From contig CAZXVU010000075.1 in NCBI GenBank assembly GCA_964644465.1, positions 1 through 9,951 on the forward strand: a stretch of DNA of 9,951 bases, given 5' to 3'. This stretch comes from CAZXVU01 sp964644465 (GTDB lineage: Bacteria; Chlamydiota; Chlamydiia; Chlamydiales; SM23-39). Positions 1 through 5,974 of the stretch are shown here, one piece after another (within the stretch, counting starts at the first letter, position 1; each line of letters begins with the position of its first letter). Position numbers and translations under genes: made by a program. The notes under the pieces are model-generated. The model searched no databases. It was not told the DNA's origin and saw nothing but the letters and a program-made list of their open reading frames with translations.

Positions 1-17
1 ATTCGAACCTTGCGCAC

Positions 18-67
18 GCAAGCAAAACTGTTTGCTTGCTCTCGTACGAATTTTTGAAAAAAATTCG
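18..67 (-). terminator. Two consecutive hairpins directly 3' of tRNA-Arg
   Basis: Two perfect inverted repeats follow the tRNA 3' end on the minus strand. The first, 47-55 with 59-67, has a 9-bp stem and a 3-nt loop; it starts inside the tRNA acceptor stem and is rich in A/T. The second, 18-26 with 31-39, has a 9-bp stem (GCAAGCAAA/TTTGCTTGC) and a 4-nt loop. A U-rich tract lies between them but none follows the second hairpin, so this is not a textbook intrinsic terminator. The hairpins could instead act in tRNA 3' processing or as a convergent termination zone for a gene left of the window. Confidence 0.35.
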
Positions 68-138
68 TCCTCGGCGAGGTTCGAACCCGCGACCTGCCGC
101 TTAGGAGGCGACCGCTCTATCCACTGAGCTACGAGGAC
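66..138 (-). tRNA. tRNA-Arg, anticodon CCU
   Basis: The minus strand folds into a full cloverleaf. The acceptor stem pairs GTCCTCG with CGAGGAC, the D stem GCTC with GAGC, and the anticodon stem GTCGC with GCGGC (one G-U pair). The anticodon loop is CTCCTAA, which places CCT at positions 34-36. The T arm is GCGGG-TTCGAAC-CTCGC. The discriminator base is G. The 3' CCA is not encoded, so it must be added after transcription. This tRNA reads the AGG arginine codon. It is transcribed away from the neighbouring macrodomain gene, so the two share a divergent intergenic region. Confidence 0.96.
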
Positions 139-155
139 ATAATGGGAAAGCGGAG

Positions 156-184
156 ATTTTAGGGCATTTTATCGTAGGTCTCAA
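156..184 (-). promoter_or_regulatory. Sigma70/sigma66-type promoter for tRNA-Arg
   Basis: On the minus strand TTGAGA (179-184) lies 17 nt upstream of TAAAAT (156-161); each box matches consensus at 5 of 6 positions. Transcription would start near 149, leaving a leader of about ten nucleotides before the mature tRNA at 138. I saw no comparably good plus-strand promoter for the macrodomain gene between 139 and 247. Confidence 0.65.
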
Positions 185-247
185 GAGAAAATGGTAAAAA
201 AATAACTGGGTGAAGTAGATTCTTTTTCCTTTTTAAAAGAGGTACTT

Positions 248-1399
248 ATGTCCGCTGTAGATAATCGCTCAAATCTCGCCGTAAATGGAATGCAGAATGC
301 TGAACCTGAAATCATCACCGATCTTAAAGAGCTGGCGAAAAAAGTCTCGTGGGTTGTTTGGGCCGTGATTGCTGCTGTGGCAGTTGTATTAGGCGTTGTT
401 GTCAGCGCATGGTTGGGTGCCGGAGTCGTAGTTCTTGGTTCATTGATTGCATTGGCGATTGCGAATTGCAAGCCAAAACCAGAGTCTATTCGAGAAGCAG
501 CGAGAGTGGATGATCTAGATGCCCTCGATGCGATAGCTATCCGCCATGACCCTGTGGCTTGGAAAAGGGAATATGATGCTGCAAATGTGGAAGGACAGCG
601 GCGCATGAATGCCGAATTGGGTAGGCAGACATTGAATGCCATCGATAACGGCTTTGTTGTGGATGGACGAGTGATCTATTTGGAGCAGGATCCTGAACTG
701 GAAGCGAGAGTCTTACAAAATATGTATGAAGCAGACCAGCTTCCAGGCGATGTACCGCAGCAGATCTTCGTTGAAAATTTGACGACTTTGCAAATGACCG
801 AAAGATTGATTCAAGAGGGATTCAATCCTCTTGTATGCAATTGGGCCAATAAACGGGATGTAGGGGGAGATTTTCTGGGAGGCGCGAGAGCCCAGGAAGA
901 GACTCTTTGCCGCGAAAGCGATCTCTATCGAAGACTTGAAGCTGTCGAAGACCAATACCCAATACCAGAACATGGAGGGATCCTTGTTCCTCAAGTGCAG
1001 TTCTTCCGAAAAGACCTAGCAAATGGGTACGCATTCATGGAACCGATCAAAGCAGATGTATTTGCGGTCGCTTTCTATAATTGCAATCGCGCTCATGGGG
1101 ATGGATACGATAAACCTGCTACTCAGGAAGAATATCTGGAGGGAACGCGGCAAAAAATTAGGGCTATCTTGAGGACCGCAATGGAAAATGGCAACGATTC
1201 TGTAGTTTTAGGGGCTGGAGGCTGCGGCGCATTTAGGAACGATCCCCGCGTGATCTCTGACCTATTCCGTGAGGAATTGAACCGGTTTGAGTTCCTCAAT
1301 CGCTTCGAGAGGGTCGCTTTCGCCATTATAGATGACCACAATGTCCCTCCAGGAAGGCTCTCTAACTTCCAGACCTTTAGGCGGAGGATATTAGGTTGA
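248..1399 (+). CDS. Membrane-anchored bacterial-type PARG macrodomain protein (Inc-like)
   Basis: 383-residue protein. Residues 1-33 are polar. Residues about 34-73 form two closely spaced hydrophobic segments split by a short SAWLGAG turn, the bilobed hairpin typical of chlamydial Inc proteins. The rest matches the microbial poly(ADP-ribose) glycohydrolase family (TIGR02452/PF10021 type). Residues about 115-205 are the helical N-terminal part. The signature VGGDFLGGARAQEE lies at 205-218, with the family's catalytic Glu pair at 217-218. The diphosphate loop GAGGCGAFRND is at 322-332, and the final beta strand is near 355-363. The family removes ADP-ribose from proteins or hydrolyses poly(ADP-ribose). 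The third Gly of the usual GGG signature is Asp here (208). The ATG is preceded by AGAGGT with 6 nt spacing. If the hairpin sits in the inclusion or bacterial membrane, the catalytic domain would probably face the host cytosol. The family assignment is strong; secretion is inferred. Confidence 0.88.
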   Translation: MSAVDNRSNLAVNGMQNAEPEIITDLKELAKKVSWVVWAVIAAVAVVLGVVVSAWLGAGVVVLGSLIALAIANCKPKPESIREAARVDDLDALDAIAIRHDPVAWKREYDAANVEGQRRMNAELGRQTLNAIDNGFVVDGRVIYLEQDPELEARVLQNMYEADQLPGDVPQQIFVENLTTLQMTERLIQEGFNPLVCNWANKRDVGGDFLGGARAQEETLCRESDLYRRLEAVEDQYPIPEHGGILVPQVQFFRKDLANGYAFMEPIKADVFAVAFYNCNRAHGDGYDKPATQEEYLEGTRQKIRAILRTAMENGNDSVVLGAGGCGAFRNDPRVISDLFREELNRFEFLNRFERVAFAIIDDHNVPPGRLSNFQTFRRRILG

Positions 1400-1414
1400 A
1401 ATTAAATTAATTTA

Positions 1415-1442
1415 TTGACAGTTGAGTTTGTAATAATAATAT
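1415..1442 (+). promoter_or_regulatory. Promoter P1 upstream of the pentein gene
   Basis: A perfect TTGACA (1415-1420) is followed after 16 nt by TAATAT (1437-1442). It lies in an AT-rich spacer starting 15 nt after the macrodomain stop codon. It would give a leader of about 45 nt before the ATG at 1495, long enough to contain the inverted repeat at 1464-1496. Confidence 0.6.
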
Positions 1443-1470
1443 TGTAAATATTTGGTTTTATTGATATAAT
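1442..1470 (+). promoter_or_regulatory. Promoter P2 upstream of the pentein gene
   Basis: TTGTAA (1442-1447), a 17-nt spacer and a perfect TATAAT (1465-1470). Transcription would begin near 1477, leaving a leader of roughly 18 nt that shows no Shine-Dalgarno sequence. It is arranged in tandem with the TTGACA promoter just upstream. The AT-rich background raises the chance of false boxes, but spacing and match are good. Confidence 0.55.
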
Positions 1471-1496
1471 ATATAAAATTTCAATATATATTATAT
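1464..1496. repeat. 11-bp inverted repeat spanning the -10 box and the start codon
   Basis: ATATAATATAT (1464-1474) and ATATATTATAT (1486-1496) are perfect reverse complements separated by 11 nt. The left arm contains the TATAAT box of P2 and the right arm covers the first two bases of the ATG. It could be an operator, or in a P1 transcript a hairpin that hides the start codon. Low sequence complexity makes chance occurrence possible. Confidence 0.45.
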
Positions 1497-2898
1497 GACT
1501 GCAACCAAAATAAATCCTTTTTTATCGCCCCCTCCCAAAGCTCCCTCTTCGGGTCAGGGACCTGACAAATTTACCCCTTCGGTCGATTGGAAGGCGAAAG
1601 GCCCAGATTCCAATGCTATTTTGATGGTTGGCTCTACGAGCACAGCGACGTCGCTGCAACGGCTGTTTACTGACCATGTAATTCCTTTAGATGTACAGAC
1701 AGACTCCACAACTCGTTTTGGCCGCGATTCCCGAGTCTGCTTGCTCGATAAATCTCATCTGCTTCCTTTTCCTGTATTCATGGGTACGTATCAAAAGGTA
1801 AAATTCGACTCCATGCTCCCCGTAGAAGAGTCCCATTTTCTCGATGAGTCTCAGGGTGCAGGATATGGGCTTGGATTTTCAGAAAAAAATCTTGAAGAAG
1901 CTCATAACTATGCAAAGGTAAACAACATTAAATATAGATGGGCAGAAACTTGTATTGAAGGCGGAAATTGCCGAATTTTTATCGGGAAAGATGGAAAGCC
2001 AAAAGCTTTCCTTGGAGTCCATAGTCTCATTTTGAGCTATTTAGCTTTGGAACAGCAAGGGTATTTCCGGAAGAATGAAGACAGAGTTGAAAGATTGGCT
2101 CATCGAATTGATTTTCCGAAAGACGATTCCTATCGGATCGCAAGGAACCTGCTTTTAGCAAGAGAATGTAACGACACGCGAAAACCCTTTCCTTCAAAAA
2201 GAAAATTATTATCAAAGCCAGCAAAACCTGAAGCTTATTATCAACAAGCTTTGGACTTAGAAGCTAAACTCCGATTGACAAAAATTAAAATCGCCGAAGA
2301 ATTGATTATCCCAGAAGATCAGATCGCCTTTCTCATCCAAGAAAATTTTCATATCGATTTAGATGTTTTTGCAGGACCCGACGATGTAGGTTTCGTACAT
2401 GACGAAGAGATGGCCATTTCTTTCTTGCGAGAGCGGCTAACAAAAGGAATAGAGCGTGAAAGACCCCTTCTGGAAAGTTACTTGACCAATGCTCATTATA
2501 AATTAGATCGATCTCTATTGAGGAGAGAAAAAAATCAGAAAGCGATTGAAAGTATAGGGTGCCGAGTTGTTCGAATCTCAGGGGATTTTTTCGATGCTGA
2601 TTCCAAGCGGCGAATCAATTTCATGAACGGCGTTCTGTTAAATGACAGAGACAAGTCTAAGTTTTTAACAAATGGTGCATCGAGTACCGCTCTCAGCTTA
2701 GCTATTAAGAGCCAGTTTGTAGAAACAACTGAAGAAGAGTCTCCGAATCTCGCGGTACTCTTTGTCGATGATCAAAACACAAGACTGCCCAGATCTTTAG
2801 GCGAAGCAGAAGGGGGGCTCAATTGTTTAACATGGATTGCTCGCCCGATTCCTAATCCTAGTCCCGAACCAGAACCTGATTCCAAAGATCCCACTTAA
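1495..2898 (+). CDS. Pentein-fold guanidino-group-modifying enzyme (peptidylarginine/agmatine deiminase-like)
   Basis: 467 residues, no membrane segment. Motifs in order: FGRDSR (75-80), whose Arg-Asp recalls the substrate-binding RD of agmatine deiminases; EGGN (155-158), the acid-containing strand of the pentein fold; FHIDLD (285-290), the catalytic His-x-Asp; NFMNGVLL (375-382), a core strand; and GGLNC (440-444), where Cys444 matches the catalytic nucleophile. The superfamily includes arginine, agmatine and peptidylarginine deiminases, amidinotransferases and dimethylarginine hydrolases, all acting on guanidinium groups. The residue set and length fit a deiminase or hydrolase, but the substrate cannot be told. 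The tail from 451 is a PNPSPEPEPD-type proline/acid run, and the N-terminus is Pro/Ser-rich, consistent with a type III secretion signal. The ATG at 1495 has no Shine-Dalgarno sequence. It lies 95 nt after the macrodomain gene but has its own promoters. Confidence 0.75.
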   Translation: MTATKINPFLSPPPKAPSSGQGPDKFTPSVDWKAKGPDSNAILMVGSTSTATSLQRLFTDHVIPLDVQTDSTTRFGRDSRVCLLDKSHLLPFPVFMGTYQKVKFDSMLPVEESHFLDESQGAGYGLGFSEKNLEEAHNYAKVNNIKYRWAETCIEGGNCRIFIGKDGKPKAFLGVHSLILSYLALEQQGYFRKNEDRVERLAHRIDFPKDDSYRIARNLLLARECNDTRKPFPSKRKLLSKPAKPEAYYQQALDLEAKLRLTKIKIAEELIIPEDQIAFLIQENFHIDLDVFAGPDDVGFVHDEEMAISFLRERLTKGIERERPLLESYLTNAHYKLDRSLLRREKNQKAIESIGCRVVRISGDFFDADSKRRINFMNGVLLNDRDKSKFLTNGASSTALSLAIKSQFVETTEEESPNLAVLFVDDQNTRLPRSLGEAEGGLNCLTWIARPIPNPSPEPEPDSKDPT

Positions 2899-2915
2899 TA
2901 ATCACCCCATTCCAC

Positions 2916-2945
2916 TTGCCTTTCCCATCCCAGTGAGGATATACT
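2916..2945 (+). promoter_or_regulatory. Possible promoter for gnd
   Basis: TTGCCT (2916-2921), an 18-nt spacer and TATACT (2940-2945) lie in the 74-bp gap before gnd. The -35 matches at 4 of 6 positions and the -10 at 5 of 6. No terminator is visible after the pentein gene, so read-through is also possible. Confidence 0.35.
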
Positions 2946-2972
2946 TCACCTCTAGTTTTGAGGAGAGAAGTC

Positions 2973-4430
2973 ATGCCCCAGGCAAATGCAGATATTGGAT
3001 TGATCGGACTGGCCGTCATGGGTCAAAATTTAGTTTTGAACATGGCCGACCATGGATATACAGTCGCTGTTTTCAACCGCACGGTCTCCAAAGTCGATGA
3101 TTTTCTCCAAGGGCCTGCCAAAGGGAAAAAAATTATTGGCGCCCATGATCTGAAAGGCTTTGTCTCCCTCTTAAAGCGGCCACGCCGCGTCATGCTGATG
3201 GTCAAAGCAGGAGATCCTGTCGACGAATTCATCGAACATTTAATGCCTCTTCTTGAACCTGGCGATATTATCATCGATGGGGGCAACAGCCACTTTCCCG
3301 ACAGCCAGAGGCGCTACCAAGAATTGAAGGCAAAAGGCCTCCTTTTTATAGGCACGGGGATCTCTGGAGGAGAAGAAGGAGCCCGCTTTGGCCCTTCCAT
3401 CATGCCCGGAGGCAATCCAGACGCCTGGCCCCATGTGAAGCCGATCTTTCAAGCCATCGCCGCCAAATCGGATGATGGACAGCCTTGCTGCGATTGGGTA
3501 GGAGAAGGGGGCGCAGGCCATTATGTTAAAATGGTCCACAATGGGATCGAATATGGCGATATGCAGCTGATCTGCGAAGCCTACGATCTTTTGAAAAAAG
3601 GGATCCATCCTAGTTTTCCTGAATTCGCGAAAACATTCGCAGATTGGAACAAAGGCGCTCTCGACAGTTATCTCATAGAAATCACCGCCCAGATCTTCAC
3701 CAAAATGGACAGCGACGGCAAACCGCTTTTGGAAAAAATCCTCGATGTCGCAGGGCAAAAAGGGACTGGAAAGTGGACAGGCATCGATGCCCTTGACCGC
3801 GGGATGCCGCTGACTCTTATCGGCGAGGCCGTTTTTGCTCGTTGCCTCTCTTCCCTAAAAGCAGAACGGATCGAAGCCAGCCATCACTATTCTGCGCCTT
3901 CTTACGCGTTGACGATCGATAAGAAAACGTATTCCGATCAGATCTCTCAAGCTCTTTATGCTTCAAAAATCATCAGCTACGCGCAAGGGTTTATGCTGAT
4001 GCGCAGCGCTTCTGAAGAAAACAAATGGAAGCTCAATTTCGGCTCCATCGCCCTCATGTGGCGCGGCGGCTGTATCATCCGCAGCAAATTCCTTGGCAAC
4101 ATCAAGCAGGCCTTTGATAAGAATCCAAAATTGGCCAGCCTTCTCGTCGATCCTTTTTTCATCGCAGAAATTACTCGTTGCATCCCTGCTTGGCGCAAAG
4201 TCATTTCCGAAGGATCGATGATGGGAGTCCCTATGCCTTGCTTCAGCACGGCGCTTTCATTTTTCGATGGCTATCGCAATGCAAATCTCCCTGCCAATCT
4301 TCTGCAAGCCCAGCGCGATTTCTTCGGCGCCCACACTTATGAGCGCACAGACAAGCCCCGCGGCCAGTTCTTCCACACGAACTGGACCGGCAAAGGCGGA
4401 GATGTGAGTTCTAGTTCTTACAATGCCTAG
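2973..4430 (+). CDS. gnd: 6-phosphogluconate dehydrogenase, decarboxylating
   Basis: Cytosolic enzyme of the oxidative pentose phosphate pathway. It converts 6-phosphogluconate and NADP+ to ribulose 5-phosphate, CO2 and NADPH. 485 residues, normal for the family. The Rossmann dinucleotide motif GLAVMGQN is at 12-19 and the NRT of the NADP site at 35-37. GGNS is at 103-106 and the substrate-binding SGGEEGARFGPSIMPGG at 131-147. The catalytic helix HYVKMVHNGIEYGDMQ carries Lys186, Asn190 and Glu193, and the C-terminal FGAHTYERTD and FHTNW segments are present. The ATG at 2973 is chosen because AGGAGAG precedes it at 2961-2967; a TTG five codons upstream is also in frame but lacks a ribosome site. 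The stop codon overlaps the convergent gene's stop in the shared sequence CTAG, so no terminator separates them. Its last 41 codons are duplicated at 5852-5974. Confidence 0.97.
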   Translation: MPQANADIGLIGLAVMGQNLVLNMADHGYTVAVFNRTVSKVDDFLQGPAKGKKIIGAHDLKGFVSLLKRPRRVMLMVKAGDPVDEFIEHLMPLLEPGDIIIDGGNSHFPDSQRRYQELKAKGLLFIGTGISGGEEGARFGPSIMPGGNPDAWPHVKPIFQAIAAKSDDGQPCCDWVGEGGAGHYVKMVHNGIEYGDMQLICEAYDLLKKGIHPSFPEFAKTFADWNKGALDSYLIEITAQIFTKMDSDGKPLLEKILDVAGQKGTGKWTGIDALDRGMPLTLIGEAVFARCLSSLKAERIEASHHYSAPSYALTIDKKTYSDQISQALYASKIISYAQGFMLMRSASEENKWKLNFGSIALMWRGGCIIRSKFLGNIKQAFDKNPKLASLLVDPFFIAEITRCIPAWRKVISEGSMMGVPMPCFSTALSFFDGYRNANLPANLLQAQRDFFGAHTYERTDKPRGQFFHTNWTGKGGDVSSSSYNA

Positions 4431-5605
4431 AGAGGGAATATCCGAGTGAGTTCCTGCTGTTTCTCTTTCGATAATCGACTCATTGCACTTTCAATATATT
4501 CAGCTCGATTTGCGAAGTGAACCCGACTCATGATGTTCACGAACAAATTAAATAGCGATGCATCGTCGGGTTCGCCGCAAAGATGCTTCACGATATGTTC
4601 GCATAGGTTTCTAGTGTAGTTATCGGCATTAAATCCATTAAAGGGAGGAAGAATGTGGAAGAAGAGTACAAGAGAAGCCCTTGCGTGGGTATTTGCAATT
4701 CCAGCCACGAGCAAGCTGGAGGTGATTTCATCCAAGCATTCGAGCGGGGATTGATCCAAATCAGGTCGGCTCCAGCGGCATCTCTCTGAGTGAAGAAGAT
4801 CCATATATTTCTTCGTTGAGTCCAAATCGTCCATAGCCCAACCATTTGCGACTAAAATCTTGCATAAGGCATCGCTATGGAGGTTCATTAAGGCCATTCG
4901 GAATTCGAAAAAGGAGAAATCATTTTGGGGCTTCTCTCTTCCATGCGCACCCGATGAAGAAGAGGCTAAATCTTCTTTTGAATCGATATCCTTGTTCGAA
5001 GCTTGGAAATCAAATTCAGGAAATGAACGGCGAATCATGGGACCAAACATCGGGTCCTCTTTGACCAATGGATAGACTTTTCTCAGGCAAGTTTCTGCAT
5101 TTGTTGGGCGATATTTCTTAAGAAACGCGCAAAAGACTTCGAAGCTCTCTCTGTTCATTTTTTTGCAAAATTCGGCAGTTGCCATCTTTGCCATAGCGTC
5201 GAATGTTTTCATGTCTTTTACTGTATAATTCGGCAGGCCTGGAAAATAGGTCAGAAATGATTTTTGGATTGCTGTGTTCAATAGAACATCGAGAAGAGCG
5301 TCGAGTTGCAGCGCATCGCCGCAAATCAACTTCGTCCTGGATTCTATAAAATTGACATCCATATCATTCAATCCCGCAGCTTTTAGAAGTCTTTTTATTT
5401 TAGGAAAATCAAAGATCAGTACTGCTTGTTGGAAATCTGAAATCGGAAAAGCAGTTTCTACCCTTCGGTCAACGTTTGAGGAGGCACGGATTCCTCTTGT
5501 CGCAACCGCTTGAGTTCTTTGACGGGCTGGATCTTCTCTTACGGCTGGGGGTTGCAATAGTGAACTGGGTTTTACACTTGGGCCTAAACCATCTGTTCGA
5601 TTCAT
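4427..5605 (-). CDS. Unrecognised 392-residue two-repeat protein, paralogue A
   Basis: I do not recognise the family. Residues 1-50 are Pro/Ser/Arg-rich and probably disordered, a suitable type III secretion leader. Two homologous, probably all-helical halves follow. The first, about 54-190, opens with PISDFQQAV; the second, about 231-385, opens with FFEFRMAL. Both end in a matching helix pair (ESFEVFCAFLKKYRP against ASLFNLFVNIMSRV). A variable Ser-rich acidic linker at 200-230 joins them. No membrane segment or catalytic motif is visible. The start is supported by AAGGAGA seven nucleotides upstream. It converges on gnd with overlapping stop codons. It is the tandem paralogue of 5971-7149: residues 1-71 are identical, the rest diverges. 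A lineage-specific secreted protein is the best guess, from context only. Confidence 0.88.
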   Translation of the reverse strand: MNRTDGLGPSVKPSSLLQPPAVREDPARQRTQAVATRGIRASSNVDRRVETAFPISDFQQAVLIFDFPKIKRLLKAAGLNDMDVNFIESRTKLICGDALQLDALLDVLLNTAIQKSFLTYFPGLPNYTVKDMKTFDAMAKMATAEFCKKMNRESFEVFCAFLKKYRPTNAETCLRKVYPLVKEDPMFGPMIRRSFPEFDFQASNKDIDSKEDLASSSSGAHGREKPQNDFSFFEFRMALMNLHSDALCKILVANGWAMDDLDSTKKYMDLLHSERCRWSRPDLDQSPLECLDEITSSLLVAGIANTHARASLVLFFHILPPFNGFNADNYTRNLCEHIVKHLCGEPDDASLFNLFVNIMSRVHFANRAEYIESAMSRLSKEKQQELTRIFPL

Positions 5606-5631
5606 AAATTCTCCTTAATTGAGCGGGGGAT

Positions 5632-5661
5632 ATTTTATGAATGCAGAAGTATTTGCGTCAC
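5632..5661 (-). promoter_or_regulatory. Promoter of paralogue A with GTGACGCAAA motif
   Basis: On the minus strand GTGACG (5656-5661) lies 18 nt upstream of TAAAAT (5632-5637). A T-run immediately upstream could act as an UP-like element. Transcription would start near 5625, giving a leader of about 20 nt that includes the Shine-Dalgarno site. The GTGACGCAAA core recurs upstream of the next two minus-strand genes. Confidence 0.55.
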
Positions 5662-5702
5662 TAAAAAAACAATCATGAGTGTATGTAACTAGTATTTAAA
5701 AG

Positions 5703-5852
5703 CTAATCTAAGCTTTTAGAAAGAAAATTAGCTATTTCAACTTTTTTTATTTTACCTTCGGCAACTGATCTTACGGTTTTTCCGTCGTAACGATTGATTT
5801 GATCGCTAGGATTTCTAAAACATCTTGAACCGTTAAAAAATAGAGATTCATT
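5703..5852 (-). pseudogene. Orphan C-terminal coding fragment, ankyrin-like
   Basis: An open minus-strand frame with no start codon of its own runs to a TAG at 5703-5705. Its inferred end includes RYDGKTVRSVAEGKIKKVEI then ANFLSKSLD. The DGKT-x4-A spacing and the closing EIANFL helix resemble the last repeat of an ankyrin protein, with one extra residue before the helix. Upstream the frame runs into the gnd remnant in antisense, which cannot be its original N-terminus. It fills the junction between the two duplication units and overlaps the tail of unit 1. It may be debris of a gene broken during the duplication. With only about 50 codons, chance cannot be excluded. Confidence 0.35.
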
Positions 5853-5974
5853 TGCAAGCCCAGCGCGATTTATTCGGCGCCCATACTTATGAGCGCACAG
5901 ACAAACCCCGCGGCTTCCACACGAACTGGATCGGCAAAGGCGGAGATGTGAGTTCTAGTTCTTACAATTCCTAG
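5852..5974 (+). pseudogene. Duplicated 3' end of gnd (last 41 codons)
   Basis: The frame from LQAQRDLFGAHTYERTDKPR through FHTNW to the TAG at 5972-5974 repeats the end of gnd (4302-4430). It has a few substitutions and one in-frame 6-nt difference: CAGTTC (Gln-Phe) is absent. Nothing upstream resembles the rest of gnd, so it is a truncated, promoterless remnant. It was copied because the paralogue's 3' end abuts gnd. As in the intact arrangement, its stop overlaps the stop of the convergent paralogue in CTAG. Confidence 0.93.

Larger units (their letters stand above)
4303..5729. repeat. Segmental duplication, copy 1 (gnd tail + 392-aa gene + promoter)
   Basis: This stretch is homologous to 5853 to about 7270. 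It contains the end of intact gnd, the whole 392-residue gene on the minus strand and its promoter. The coordinate offset is 1550 at the left end and 1544 from the gnd stop to the 392-aa start codon, because copy 2 lacks 6 nt of gnd. Identity is high but uneven, with a perfect block at 5392-5615. The right boundary fades out around 5725-5730. Confidence 0.9.

Noticed and set aside
1..45. TTCGAA-containing start of the window resembling a second tRNA T-arm on the minus strand
   Set aside because: The bases that would form the D and anticodon arms instead make a 9-bp hairpin, with no D-loop GG or anticodon stem, so no cloverleaf can be drawn.
181..642. 153-codon open frame antisense to the macrodomain gene
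   Set aside because: Low-complexity Ser/Ala/Thr-rich translation with no ribosome site, wholly opposite a well-supported gene.
3240..3758. 172-codon open frame antisense to gnd
   Set aside because: It lies inside a highly conserved enzyme gene on the other strand and has no recognisable motif; open antisense frames are expected at this codon usage.
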